Assembly (NCBI GenBank): GCA_001592805.2
Contig: CP051141.1
Span: 310,001-374,000, forward strand
Origin: Peltaster fructicola
Taxonomy: Eukaryota; Ascomycota; Dothideomycetes
Reading direction: 5' to 3'
Length of the DNA: 64,000 nucleotides
This document shows positions 32,679 through 44,267 of the stretch, in pieces. Both the position numbers and the translations under genes were made by a program. Within the stretch, counting starts at the first letter, position 1. Every line of letters begins with the position of its first letter. A model generated the notes under the pieces. It worked only from the letters and a program-made list of their open reading frames with translations, ran no database searches and was not told the DNA's origin.

Positions 32679-33099
32679 GGTCGATGGTGCGCAAGCTGTA
32701 TGGAAACCGAGTTGTGCTTCATCAACCTTTCATGATGAAGGAGATTGTAGTCCACGCGCAAGAGAAGTGAAGGAGATGTGATTAGAGTGACTTTCGTCGA
32801 TGTGATATTTATTGGATTTCACCTGCAGACTCCAGTTGAAAGCTGTCTGTGTCCGTGCGTTCATGTGACATTTGCTCTGACAATGCACTTCCTTTCCTTC
32901 CATGCATCACAACACTGCGCGAACATTGCGTGCTGCACTGATCATCCTCACCTTGAGCCTGTCGTTGGGTTCTGTCGATGTGAGGTCCGAAGATGATGAC
33001 CGCGAGATGTCGCTACCCATCCTACGCTCTTCAACTCCCGCCGTCTTCTGCCAGCACTCCTAGAGCAGAAACCCTACCACAGCTGCTGGTATCGCGATA
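32679..33099. other. Intergenic, CTR9 promoter side
   Basis: This 421-base gap lies upstream of CTR9. A short frame on the plus strand (32778-32996) has no family features. Confidence 0.4.
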
Positions 33100-33560
33100 T
33101 TATAACGCTTTATCCACGCCTGTCTCCTCATCAATCGCAGTACCTCGCCTGTGTTTCAACGACGTATTGATGATACCGGCATCGAATTCTGGATCTCCTT
33201 GAAGGCCCATAAAACGCTCGTCCTTGTACAATACTTGAACATCACATCGAGATGTGCTGCCTAGAATCTCAACATTGAGTGGAACGGAAGGCACAACGTC
33301 GAGGTGCATCTGGCAGATCGCCTGCGAGGGATCAGTGCTATGGATAGCATGCAACCTGAAGCATATCAAAGTGTCCTGCATAAAGACCTTCCTTCCTGCT
33401 TCTGCCGGGGGGACTCCTGTGACGGAACCCTCTAAGCCACGATCGCAACTCGCTGGTGTCGACCAAAGGCACGATCGGCCACCGAGCGTCTGAAGAATAC
33501 TCCAATCACTTGCACTACACTCAGTCGGCTGTGGTGCCTTCTGAACGAGATCAACAAGTC
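33100..33560 (-). pseudogene. Decayed class I glutamine-amidotransferase remnant
   Basis: The minus-strand frame at 33381-33100 reads QMHLDVVPSVPLNVEILG, then DVQVLYKDERFMGLQGDPEF. This matches the C-terminal half of fungal GMP-synthase-like glutamine amidotransferases (usual form QMHRD...P...LG...GVQGHPEF). Further upstream, near 33490-33545, VIGVFFRRSVADRAFG resembles the nucleophile elbow (usual GVCFGHQ...ARALG) but is not in the same continuous frame. The catalytic Cys is absent and the His of GHPEF is Asp. In-frame stops separate the pieces and the N-terminal third is not found. I read this as a dead gene copy, not a spliced gene. Confidence 0.6.
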
Positions 33561-33731
33561 TAATGATTCAGTTGTTCTCTCCGCTCGAGTAGGCGTCATG
33601 CCCTAGCAATGTTACCAGGTGAGGTGGCTCATTGACGATGTGCAGTACGGCCATGCTGCTGACAAAACGTTGACGATCTCTACTCTCAATCAGATACCAC
33701 ACTAAAGTGCGTAAGCTACTGATCCGACGAC

Positions 33732-34243
33732 TTCGATTTCGAGGTGATTAACAGCACTCGCGAGGTCGCGACCTTCTATGACCATCTTACGGCTTTCAGT
33801 CACGTAAGAGCTCCGGTGAACGTCCTGATCAACACGCACATCGAAGCCTACGAGGACGTCGTTGAGGAGCCTTCGCACCCCATATTCTGTAAGTGAACTC
33901 ACTGCTGAACACCTCATATGATGGCTGTATCGGACTACCATGAGGAAGATAACACTGGCAACTGAACTCATCAACGTGTCTCGTATTCAAGGCTACAGAT
34001 ATGCCGGTCGAGCCATGGTTGTCTCAAGCCGAAACGTCTCTACGAGCAGCCGAGATGCTGTGCACAAGCATAGATTTCACAGGTGACCTAGCACAAGCTT
34101 CTGCGGCGGTAGATCAGTTACAGCCTCCAATGGTACTGCTGATGGAAGCCGGTGCAGTATGCGTCTCATGGCAGCCGAACGAACTTTATGGTTTTCGAGT
34201 GCGGGTGCCCGATGCAGGGTCTTGCGGCGCAGCACTCAATCTT
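33732..34243 (+). CDS. Unassigned exon pair upstream of the serine hydrolase
   Basis: Two coding-looking pieces join across a good intron. The first, about 33732-33891, encodes DFEVINSTREVATFYDHL and ends EEPSHPIF. The donor is GTAAGT and the acceptor is the CAG before ATATGCCGG near 33999. The second encodes MPVEPWLSQAETSLRAAEML and PPMVLLMEAGAVCVSWQPNE, ending near GSCGAALNL with a GTATGC donor-like site at ~34244. I do not recognise the family and cannot find the first or last exon. The second piece happens to be in frame with the hydrolase downstream, but its sequence does not look like part of that domain. It may be a remnant or a short independent gene. Confidence 0.3.
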
Positions 34244-34285
34244 GTATGCCACCTCACGTTCTTACATATCAACAACATCAACAGA

Positions 34286-35710
34286 ATGTCTGTGCTCGAC
34301 GATCTTGCAGACTACATCGCCACACCGGACTTCATACGTGACAATGGCTCGCCCACTGTGTCGATGGCGCTCATTGACAGCAATGGTCGCTTCAGCGCCC
34401 AAGTGATTACCAGCGGCGAGGAGGATACTGCTACAGTGTACCAAGCTTGCAGCATCTCCAAAGCCATCACGGCACTCGCTTTGGCAAAGCTCGTGGATCT
34501 GAACAAGCTGTCTTATGATGACAAGGTCATTGATATCATTCCCACACAACGATTGGAGGATCTGGGAAAGATGGAGGCTGATATGGAATCTGTGACGCTT
34601 GGGGCTTTGGTTTCGCATAGGTCTGGCCTTTCACAGCATGGGTTTCCCGGATATGCTGCAGAAATACCAACCGTTGAGGATATCTTTAACGGTCGGCCTT
34701 TTTCGAACACTCCTCGAATTCGCTTCTCTTCCTTCCCTTTTGCGCAATTCAGCTACTCAGGAGGTGGGTTCTTACTGTTGCAACTGTGTCTTGAGCATGC
34801 TCTCGACATGCCTTTCGCACAGATCATGCATGACACTGTGCTTGCTCCATTACAGATGACACGCAGTTGGTACACTGATCTGCCAGATGGCGAGCGTAAC
34901 TATGCCAAAGCATACTTGACAGGCGAACAAGTTGTAGTTCATCCACCACGCGGCTATCACATGCTGGTCGAATCTGCAGCTGCTGGTCTCTGGACTACGC
35001 CAACCGACCTGCTCAAAGCGGTCTCGGCCATCCAGCGTTCGCTGCGACATGACAATGGCTTCTTGTCGACAGAGATAGCGCGCAAGATGCTCACCAAAGT
35101 CACGCCAAACCATGAGGAGTACAGCATGGCCATGGGATGGTCCTCTAATGGTTCCTGTTTCGCACATCGAGGAGACAACGCGCCGGGTTATAACACCTAT
35201 GTTTTTGGCACTCACGAAGGTATCGTCAACACAACTGATGATTCCGCAAGGTTCAAAGGTGCATTGGCTATCATGGCCAATTCAGTCTTGGGCTTCCCAA
35301 TCATACAGAAGATCATGGCTGCAATCTTCTACCTGAATCGCTGGCCTCGAGACCGTAGCCTTCCTCGGGGTTTCGGCTTCATGACTGACTTCGTACCATA
35401 CGCAGCGCCTCCTCATGCGCATCTCGACGACAGCTGGAAGGCGTGGGTGGGTAAGTGGAAAGGTGGGTGGATGATCATTGACGACAACGGCGTGCCGAAG
35501 CTTGAGTCCACGAGTCTGGTTCGTCCAGTGTTGCTGAGGCCAGCTGCTGTGCCGGCGGCATTCAACGAACAAGTCTTGGTCGCCAAAGGCTACGAAATTG
35601 CCTTGAGACTTCGTGAATACAGCGGACGAAGGCACTTGCATATCATACAGAGCGAAGGAGTTCAGCATGTCGAGCGCGAAAGCAATGAGCCACCTGCACA
35701 AGCGATGTGA
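34286..35710 (+). CDS. Beta-lactamase / penicillin-binding-protein-like serine hydrolase
   Basis: Serine hydrolase of the class C beta-lactamase fold (Pfam Beta-lactamase type), about 474 aa from ATG 34286, where the domain begins MSVLDDLADYIATPDFIRDN. The catalytic SxxK motif is SISK in YQACSISKAITAL, the Tyr motif is YSGGG in FAQFSYSGGGFLL, and the third motif appears as HRGD in CFAHRGDNAPGY. Fungal members act as esterases or peptidases and rarely hydrolyse antibiotics; substrate unknown here. The frame is open back to 34001, but that extension does not resemble the domain. The C-terminal ~100 residues form a small beta-rich extension. No signal peptide, so probably intracellular. Confidence 0.85.
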   Translation: MSVLDDLADYIATPDFIRDNGSPTVSMALIDSNGRFSAQVITSGEEDTATVYQACSISKAITALALAKLVDLNKLSYDDKVIDIIPTQRLEDLGKMEADMESVTLGALVSHRSGLSQHGFPGYAAEIPTVEDIFNGRPFSNTPRIRFSSFPFAQFSYSGGGFLLLQLCLEHALDMPFAQIMHDTVLAPLQMTRSWYTDLPDGERNYAKAYLTGEQVVVHPPRGYHMLVESAAAGLWTTPTDLLKAVSAIQRSLRHDNGFLSTEIARKMLTKVTPNHEEYSMAMGWSSNGSCFAHRGDNAPGYNTYVFGTHEGIVNTTDDSARFKGALAIMANSVLGFPIIQKIMAAIFYLNRWPRDRSLPRGFGFMTDFVPYAAPPHAHLDDSWKAWVGKWKGGWMIIDDNGVPKLESTSLVRPVLLRPAAVPAAFNEQVLVAKGYEIALRLREYSGRRHLHIIQSEGVQHVERESNEPPAQAM

Positions 35711-37089
35711 TCAGGTATCTGTCACAGATGTCATGCACCTGCAATGCATATCCTGCCAAGCACGGCAAGAATGGTACGAGCTGGAGTACTCAAAGCATAT
35801 ACCGAGCAAGAACAGGCAATGACTAACCACATCATCTTGCGAGAAGTTGTTCGCACATTTGCTCTGGTCTTGCTCGCTACGTGCTGTAGTTGAGAAAGTG
35901 GATCGCTATGGCTGCTGCTACAAATTGCCATTGATTGCGATTGTGATCTACATTCTGAGGAGATATGAGTTCGCACCTCTGTTCAACTACGAGTCCTGGA
36001 GATGAAGCAAAGGCGCCTCCATACATATAAGGATGATAGACGGTGATCACAGCCACAGCCTATCGTTGGGAAAGACGCTCTATGCGGCAGATGCTGGAGG
36101 TTCATGATTCATGGACTCAGAGACCCTGCTACCTGCTGTCTGATACGCAAACCTCGCTCGTTACGATTCGCAAGCAAACGGCAGACAAGCATTACCGACA
36201 AGCTACAGTGGCGTGTCTTCAAATACTGATGGTTCCACACCTCACATCGACGCCGACAGCATCGACAGCGATGGCCGAGACGTCACATAACTACCTCTCA
36301 ACGAGCTTTGTGCAGATCTATATGTCATTACTCACGATCCCTTCCTAAGGAAGGCTACATTGCGCAATGTGCTAATACCTGGGCATACATTTGCTCCAAT
36401 GATCACTCGTTACACACAGAGGCCGTCAGAAAAGTCGGACGTTTGAGATGCGGATATCCCGCTGCCTCCTTGGCAGAAGGTCCGACGTTGAGTAGACTGT
36501 ACCACGCTCGAGACTGCAGCAGCCAATGCGCGAGACGGCGTTAGGGGTCTGAAACGGGATCCTTGCTCGAGCATGAGGACATCTTATCAATCGATAGCCA
36601 TTAGCAAGTGCTGAGGACGTCCCAACACAATGCCATTCCCGCACACGAGGATAGCAGACTTTCGCAACGCCGCCTTATCGCAGGAGAGATCTGCTGTGTC
36701 TCACGGTCCTGAGATGCAATTTGGCACGAAGTCATGCATTGGTCTCAGATAAGGCGTACTTGCTTCGGACGCAAAACCGTACATCGCGGTGATGTGAAAG
36801 ATCGACATGATTGACGATTGTGATGATCTAAAATGGGAACAGGCTACTGGTTGAAGGTCCGTGCTCGCTGCCGGATTTGCAGACTATACGGTATACATAC
36901 AAGTGTTGATCCTTCATCTACCAATGTGTCGCCTCCCACGACCTCGTTCAGCCTCAAGGTCTACCGTGTCGCACATTGAGGCATCAGCTGTACTGTAAGT
37001 CACGATGAGAATCGCCTTCTTCTCCTCGGCCCCTCCTTCTTCTGCTTATCTTTCTTCCTTTCTCAACTCCACCTCTCCATGTCCGCACG
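35711..37089. other. Long intergenic region, possible decayed coding traces
   Basis: About 1.4 kb between two plus-strand genes. Around 36258-36470 the plus strand reads LPLNELCADLYVITHDPFL and NVLIPGHTFAPMITRYTQ, interrupted by stops. It looks faintly coding but I cannot place it. The rest shows nothing. Confidence 0.35.
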
Positions 37090-38433
37090 ATGGCTGTGAT
37101 TCTACTAAGTGCGAGAGTGAAGTACGCTGCAGCGCTGCTTGGGATTCTTGTGGTAATATTCCTCCTGGTGCAATTTGGCGGCCAGCATAGCACAATACCG
37201 TTCAGAACCACAGGCCGCAAGACGATCGACAGGCTCATCGAGGACACACAAAATGCCACACTGGGCGTATGTCTCACCAACCCATACCATCTCGTCGCTA
37301 ACCAGACAAAGTTTCAGAAGATCTATGCCATCAACTTACCCGCTCGAACGGATCACAGAGACTCGCTGTCTCTCGCGGCAGCATTCACAGGTCTGCAGAT
37401 CTCGTACAGCGACGCCGTGGTAGACGTATTGGATAAAGCGTTGCCGCCCGGCAATGGCGGTACCATGAAGATGACAGAGAAAGGCAACTGGCGAGCGCAT
37501 ATGAACATCTTGAGAGAGTGAGTCTACTATGCGCTCCATCTGTTATTCACGGTCGCTGACCATGGCTTTCCGCACTACAGTATGGTCGAGAACAACATCT
37601 CTTCTGCGCTCATCCTAGAAGACGATGCCGACTGGGACATCCGCATCAAGGCGCAGATGCGTAGGTTCGCCCAGGCCACTCGCCGCCTGCTTCAGCCACT
37701 ACCTGGGACGAACGACACATTCCTCCGATCCACCATGCCACCACTATCACGGCAACTTGAGGATGAGCATGGGTACAATGCTATTGTCGATGACAAGGTT
37801 GTCGTGGAGACGCCTCGCGACTCGCCTTACGGCGATCTGAGTCGCTGGGACATACTGTGGATCGGCCACTGTGGCACACTATTCCCTGAAGAGTCGCGTC
37901 GTCACGATGTGCCTGTTGGAAGAGGCGTTATGCTTCTGGACGAGACCGTGCCTGCACCGCAGCACGTGAAAGAGCGATTCGGTAGCTTGGACATCCTCGA
38001 CCAATATCCACCGCACACGCGAGTGGTGCACCACGTGCGCGAGAACGTCTGCACACCAGGTTATGCTGTGTCGTTACCCGGGGCACGTCGTATCCTATAC
38101 GAACTGGGAGTCCATTACATGGATGCAATCACGGACCTGTCGCTGAACAAGTACTGCGAGGGAGATGGAAAGGAGGACAGCGAATTCAAGTCTCATGTGT
38201 GCTTGTCAGTACAGCCTGAGCTCATTCAGAGCCATCGTGCGGCAGGAAGCATGAATAAGTTCAGCGATATCGACGACTTCAACGACAAAGTCATCGAACA
38301 AGCGTACACGATCAATATTCGCTGGAGTGCACGAGTCAACTTGCCAAAACTGGTGGCTGGGTCGACCGACTACATTGACCTCTTCAAGGACGACGAGGGC
38401 TCTTTTGACTTAGCTTGGAGCGGTGATGGCTAA
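37090..38433 (+). CDS. Type II membrane glycosyltransferase family 25-like protein, two exons
   Basis: Golgi/ER-type membrane protein. A short cytoplasmic N-terminus is followed by one membrane anchor (~residues 13-29, AALLGILVVIFLLVQF) and a lumenal catalytic domain starting KIYAINLPARTDHRDSL, the usual GT25 opening. Intron 37518-37580 (GTGAGT, CGCTGAC, ends TACAG) joins NILRD to MVENNISSALILEDDADW; the EDDADW segment holds the family acidic motif. Downstream, WDILWIGHCG and the TPGYAVSLPGARRIL segment are conserved in fungal GT25 proteins. Predicted length is 426 aa. Fungal members are little studied, so donor and acceptor are unknown. Start is ATG 37090, directly before the anchor. Confidence 0.85.
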
Positions 38434-39058
38434 AACATAGGTCCAACATTGTCGTTGGCAGCTGTATCTACTATATACAGGAGATTGCTGTTGCAAGCTC
38501 TCCACCGACGGCTTGCAATCAACATAGTCGGTGACATGCGATTCCTGCTACAACTGTAGATCGATCGACACTCACTTCCCAGATGTGAAGGCCATATTGC
38601 CTGCCCTGGCTGGTTGCTGCGACTAAAGTCATATTGCCAGACCCAGTTGTTCACTGCGACCACTTATACACTCGCATATCTGATCAAGGGAGTTCCATCT
38701 AGGATGCACCTCGTTGGGGCTATATTGAGTGGACAACTTTCTTCGTCGAGTTTCGCGCATGCGTGATGGCAGGCGGAAGGCATTGAGATTGCCGCCACCC
38801 CTCCGACGACACAAGACCGGCTGGTGCACAGCCTTGACGGCAAACTCTATGACACCATCATCAGACTGAGCACGCCATTGCTGCTGTCGTCTACGGTCAT
38901 ACTCTGTGGCATCTACACTCTATGTGTATGCAGTGTTCGCACCTGACATCACCAGCCACACCAAGCGGAAAATTGTCTGCCAAGATGAAGATTACGACAA
39001 CTTGTATTCTGGATGGCTCAGACTCTGTACTCTCGATGACAGGTTTGCGGTACAGATC
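38434..39058. other. Intergenic, permease promoter side
   Basis: This 625-base gap lies between two plus-strand genes. The permease frame is open through part of it but without an ATG. No other feature seen. Confidence 0.4.
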
Positions 39059-40660
39059 ATGGCACAGTCTGACAGCAAACATGCAACAGAGCATGCATCA
39101 CCTTCAGCTGACCTTAGCAACAGCCATGCAGACTTCCACCATATCGACCCTGAGATGGGCGTCAGAAGAGGGCTCAAAACTCGCCACCTGAGCATGATGG
39201 CCCTTGCTGGTATCATAGGTCCTGGTATACTGGTCGGCACTGGAGGAGCTCTGTCGAATGGTGGTCCCGCTGCACTTCTTATCGGCTTCGGCATCATTGG
39301 TATCATTGCATGGAGCATCACACAGTCGTTGGGCGAGATGACGACCCTGTATCCGACTGGCGGAGCCTTCATCACACTCTCCGATCGCTTCGTCGACAAG
39401 GCCTTTGCCGTGGCAATGGGCTGGAACTACTGGCTGGTCTGGGCTTGTGTCTTGGCTAACGAGTACAATGTCATCTCATCTCTCCTGGTCTTCTGGAGTG
39501 ACAAGGTCCCTCTCTGGGGCTACTTTCTCATCTTCTGGTTTGCATTCCTTGGTTTCCAGATGCTCGGAGTTGCGAGCTTTGGCGAGGCCGAGTTCTGGCT
39601 CGCCTTGATCAAGCTCGCTGGTCTGATAGCATACTTCATCTTCTCCATCATCTATGCCTCTGGTGGTCTGGTCGGTCAAGCTACGCCCCTAGGCTTTCGA
39701 TATTGGCATGATCCTGGCGCATTTGCCAATGGCTTCCGAGGAGTAGCGCAGGTCTTTGTGTTTGCTTCGACCTTTTACGTCGGCGTTGAGGCCGTTGCTG
39801 TGGCTGCGACAGAAACGAGGAATCCCAGCAAGGCTGTCCCGCTGGCTATCAGGCAGGTCATCTGGCGGATCCTGTTTGTATACATGGGCGTGGCGTTCTT
39901 CTTCGGACTCACCTGTCCTTGGAATGCGGATGGCCTGATCAATGGCGAGTCTCGTTCGCTCCGAAGCCCAATGACGATCGCTATTCAGAATGCTGGATGG
40001 GAGGGTGGCGTCAATCTCATCAATGCTTTCATCTTCATCACAGTCATATCGGCAGCGAACAGCTCTATCTATATCGGTTCTCGTACCATACTCTTCATGG
40101 CAAGAGAGAGTGGTGCACCGAGGTTTCTTGGCTGGTCGAACAAGCATGGCGTACCCGTCTATGCTGTCGTCCTCACCAATCTCTTTGGAGCTCTGGCACT
40201 GCTCAATGTAAGCACAGGTGCCAGTACGGCTTACGGCTATATCATCAACTTGAGCGGCGTGTCCACGTTCCTGGTTTGGGCTGGCATATCCTTCACTCAT
40301 TTAAAGTTTCGACAAGCATGGTCTGCACAAGGTCGATCCTTTGCCGATCTGCCTTTCAAGTCGACTCTGCAACCTTGGAATGCCTACTTTGGTCTGTTTG
40401 CGAACATCTTTCTCGCCCTTATTCAAGGCTGGACCACACTATCGCCGTTCGATGCTGGCACATTCGTCGACGCGTACATACTGTTGCCCTTGTTTGGTGT
40501 TATATTCATCGTCTATAAGCTCTGGAAGAAGACAAGATGGTGGAGAAGTCACGAGATCGACCTTGATTCTGGAATGAGGAAGGATCTGGATACCAAGGAA
40601 GAGTCTATTGAGCCAGAAGATCAGCAGGGCTTCTTGCGGCGCTTATGGATCAATTTCTGA
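39059..40660 (+). CDS. Amino-acid permease (fungal AAT family)
   Basis: Plasma-membrane amino-acid/proton symporter of the APC superfamily, fungal AAT branch, 533 aa from ATG 39059. A polar cytosolic N-terminus leads to RRGLKTRHLSMMALAGIIGP, the family signature at TM1, with GPGILVGTGGALSNGGP. TM3 follows LGEMTTLYPTGGAFITL, then NYWLVWACVLANEYN. Twelve hydrophobic segments are recognisable. The C-terminal tail is charged (KEESIEPEDQQGFLRRLW). ATG 39059 is preferred over the earlier non-ATG open frame because the usual cytosolic head starts there. Substrate range cannot be told from sequence; it is not clearly Can1-, Dip5- or Gap1-type. Confidence 0.9.
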   Translation: MAQSDSKHATEHASPSADLSNSHADFHHIDPEMGVRRGLKTRHLSMMALAGIIGPGILVGTGGALSNGGPAALLIGFGIIGIIAWSITQSLGEMTTLYPTGGAFITLSDRFVDKAFAVAMGWNYWLVWACVLANEYNVISSLLVFWSDKVPLWGYFLIFWFAFLGFQMLGVASFGEAEFWLALIKLAGLIAYFIFSIIYASGGLVGQATPLGFRYWHDPGAFANGFRGVAQVFVFASTFYVGVEAVAVAATETRNPSKAVPLAIRQVIWRILFVYMGVAFFFGLTCPWNADGLINGESRSLRSPMTIAIQNAGWEGGVNLINAFIFITVISAANSSIYIGSRTILFMARESGAPRFLGWSNKHGVPVYAVVLTNLFGALALLNVSTGASTAYGYIINLSGVSTFLVWAGISFTHLKFRQAWSAQGRSFADLPFKSTLQPWNAYFGLFANIFLALIQGWTTLSPFDAGTFVDAYILLPLFGVIFIVYKLWKKTRWWRSHEIDLDSGMRKDLDTKEESIEPEDQQGFLRRLWINF

Positions 40661-41094
40661 TGGTGTACCCAGCGCCACCTATAACATATCGACCCAAGAA
40701 ACAGAATCATCTTCATAGAGCATATATGTGATAAACCTTCAGTTCAGCGCACGAAGAACATAGTAACAATCTTGGTCGAATGCTAGGAAGCAGCGTCAAT
40801 CTACGGTGAGGCACTACTAGGTTGATGGTATAGTACAGTCGCATTTGAAACGATGTTGAACTCCGTCACCACTTCTCTCGCAATGGTAAGGATGAATTGT
40901 ACGATGTAGAATGAAGCCAAAGTTCCATCTTCAACCCCACAGCCGCGCTCGCGTCTAACAAGCGGCGAATAAGCGCGTCCTCCCCAGAGACATCTCCAAT
41001 TGCGCACATGTACTAACAAAGGATACCAACAGCTTACGCAACGCTCCTTCACTGCTGAACATGCCGCCCAGCACCATTCTCCTTGCGCACCATC
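40661..41094. other. Intergenic, SEC8 promoter side
   Basis: This 434-base gap lies between the permease and SEC8 (both plus strand). Nothing recognised. Confidence 0.4.
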
Positions 41095-44000
41095 ATGACT
41101 GACTGGCGACCGTATACGAATGGCAATGGACGTGCCAACGGCAGCTCCGCCTACCTCAATCGATTCGACTTTCAGGATGGAGCGAGTAGTCGCGAGCAGA
41201 GTGACGAGAGACCGCACAGAGGTGGTGGCTACGGCAATCTAGGATCCTACGCAAGCTCGAACTCCTCGCGGTTTCAAGGTTCAGGACGACTAGAAAGAGC
41301 TTACGGGACTGATCGCAGTGGACATGGGCATTCGTCGAGTAACTCGAGGAGCAGGAGTAGGACAGGCTATGGCGGGCCAGCCAGTGATCAGGTCGAAGGT
41401 GAGTATCGAATGCGATTGCGAGGTAACGTCTGACCAGTCTGGAAGATGTTGTACGGTACATCGAGCAGCAGTGGAACTTCATGGCTTCTGAGGAATGCAT
41501 ACCGATTAAGATCGCATTACAATTGAACGACCCAAGCTCACTTGGTCTGATGGACCAATATGAGCAATTTCAAGAGACGCATAAGCAATTGCAGAACGCA
41601 CTCAAGGGCATCGTCAACGAACACCACCAAGGCTTCAACAGCAGTATAGGCACATTCCACAAGATACAAGCTGCCATACACTCTAGTCAACATCGGGTAC
41701 GAACACTGAAGGCAGGATTGATGGGAGCGAAAGGAAGTCTTGCAAGTGCCAAGCCAGAGCTCCGTGCCTTTGCTCAGTCCAGCCAGAATTACGATGCTAT
41801 GCTCACCACTCTCTCGACCATTGAGACCCTCCAACTCATTCCCGACCGACTAGAAGCGCAAATATCAGAAAAGAGATTCCTCGGCGCTGTCGACACTCTG
41901 CAAGAAGCTCTGAAGATGATTCGTAAACCCGAAATGGAAGAGATTGGTGCACTTGGAGATCTGAAAGTATATCTGAGCAACCAGGAGCATTCCTTGACCG
42001 ACATACTGATCGAGGAGCTGCATGCGCATCTCTATCTGAAGAGTCCGTATTGCGAAGAGCGGTGGAAGTCCAGGACCGCAACGGATGTAGCCAGCGCTGC
42101 GCTCATAGAGAGCGACCACAACATCGCCATCTTCCTCGAGACATTCGATGGTGCCAACCCCATGCAGGAGGATCCAACGAGGAATCCAGAGTCGGACACG
42201 TTCTACTACATTCATCTTCTCCTCGAAGCACTGCACAAGATGGCTCGCCTGAAGGATGCAATTGATGCTATAGAAGAGCGCCTACCAATCGAGCTCTTCC
42301 GAGTGGTCGAGCGATCACATACAGAGGTTGAACAGCGACATCCACAGATCTTGCGTTCCGCAAACATTCGGAACCAATCTCTGGCCGATGATGGTCTCAA
42401 TGAGGAAAACGGCGTTGTACTTAACGATCTACTCACCACCCTCTTTGCCAAGTTCGAAGCCATTGCAGAAGGTCACCGTGTCGTGTTTGATGTGACTGGG
42501 GCTCTCGTTAAGCGCGATAGTCTGGAAGATGGTCAGAACCTCAACCGCGGCTTCAGAGAGCTGTGGAAACTGCTGCAAAGTGAGATCAGGTCTCTGCTGC
42601 ATGATCACCTCACCTCCGACGGCGACCTTTCCAACCGATCACGAAACAACAACAACGCAATCGCCAATATCTTCAAACCTCATGCCCGAGACCGAAACAG
42701 GAAGCTGTTCACAATGTCAGAGACGGATGACAAGTCCTCTGATCTGGCCATTGAGCGTGAGGATCTTGAGTACATACTGAAGGCGTCAGTGCCTGGTCTT
42801 GTCAGCTCTAACACACTCTCGGGCGCACAGAAAGCGAGCACTGATAGCACGACATCTCAAGATCGATCTGCTACAGGACACAAGTTGTTGGTCACACCAA
42901 CCGTTTTCAACATGGGTATCCTGCTCAGTCCTTCGCTAGAGTTTCTGAATCGCCTGAAAGATGTCGTACCGGCGAACTCAGGCGTGGTGGCTTCTACCCT
43001 TCCCTCGTTTCTGGACGACTTCCTCATTAATGTCTTCTACCCTCAACTCGACGAGTCCTTATCAGAGCTCGTCAACCGCTGTTTCATGGATCTGGATGCC
43101 TTTCAAGTATTGCCCTCGTGGGCAGAGCACAGTGCTAAGCCACTCTTCAAGGGCACCGTCCGCTTCTTCGAGACGATCGAGAATGTATGCAAGATGCTGG
43201 ACACTCTTCCACACGATCAGAGCTTCTCGCAACTTGTGATCAGCCAGTTGAGATCATATTATGACCGCTGCTATACCTGGTCGAAATCTCTGCTGCAAAG
43301 AACGCAAGCTGGCCAGCCTAAGATGCGACTTGCTGCTGACCTTGCCACGAGTGGCGATGTCTCTAAGATCGTCATCGACATTCTCATGTCAGGAGCTGAC
43401 GATGCTGGCAAGGCCGCACTTGCAATGAAGGAATCAGACACTCTGATCGGCGTGACAAAGCAAACGCCAGTGGATGAGCTTGATCTCATTTCAGACATCA
43501 AATCGCTTGGCTTGCTCTGCGCTCTCCATACAAGCATGAAATGGCTTGCGGCGCGATGTCAGACTCTTCGATACGTGTCACCGCTTGCAGTCGATGTCAA
43601 CAATGGACCTCAGACCGCGCGACGATGGACGACACCTGCTGCTGCGTCCACTCCGAGTACACCATACCTGCCACTAGATTCGAACACGGCGCTCGAGTTT
43701 GATGGTGTAGTAGCATCTTTCGTTGAACTCAGCGTGCTCATTCTACGAACACTGCATCTCGATATCCGACTGCACATGCTGCAGTCGATCGAAAGCGCTC
43801 TTCGCACAACATATGCGCTGGAGCAGCCATATAATGACCCTGATCCGGCAATATTGAAGCTGTCCTCGGATCTTACAGCATATGATGCACAACTGACTAC
43901 ATATGTCCTACCTAACCAGTACACATTCCTGACGTCCAACCTTCACGTCCTGGCATCACAGTCACTCATCACGTTATCGTCATCTGTACCGGCGATGGAC

Positions 44001-44267
44001 GAGTTTGGTCTCGCCAGGATGCTACTCAATGTGACAGTGCTGCAGCAGAGTCTGAAGAATATTGAGCCTGGCGGCCAGCTCAGCGCAGCTGAGAGATTCT
44101 ACCGTCTTGGACTGCAGGGCTGCGATAATATCGTCGCTCAAGGCAAGAAGGAGGGCTTCAAGGCAGAAGATCTGAAAAGCCTGGTCAGGCTTGTGTGGAT
44201 CAAGGAAAGAGACGGTCAAGGTGGAAGTGTAGAGGACTACCAAAACCGTCTGGGTCTGTTCAAGTAA
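41095..44267 (+). CDS. SEC8: Exocyst subunit SEC8 (EXOC4), two exons
   Basis: Component of the octameric exocyst that tethers secretory vesicles at growth sites. Exon 1 (41095-41398) encodes a Ser/Gly/Arg-rich disordered head (MTDWRPYTNGNGRANGSSAY). Intron 41399-41445 starts GTGAGT, has GTCTGAC and ends GGAAG; it joins to EDVVRYIEQQWNFMASEECI, the conserved Sec8 start. The N-terminal coiled-coil region (YEQFQETHKQLQNALKGIV, and KIQAAIHSSQHRVRTLKAGL) matches Sec8 proteins. The remaining ~800 residues are helical rods. Predicted length is 1,041 aa, normal for the family. The gene is complete. Confidence 0.92.

Noticed and set aside
34001-34285. In-frame N-terminal extension of the serine hydrolase
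   Set aside because: The 95 residues do not resemble the hydrolase fold, and a good acceptor and donor-like site suggest they belong to another unit; domain starts cleanly at ATG 34286.
39689-40300. Minus-strand 203-codon frame opposite the permease
   Set aside because: Antisense to well-conserved transmembrane coding sequence; no start context or domain.
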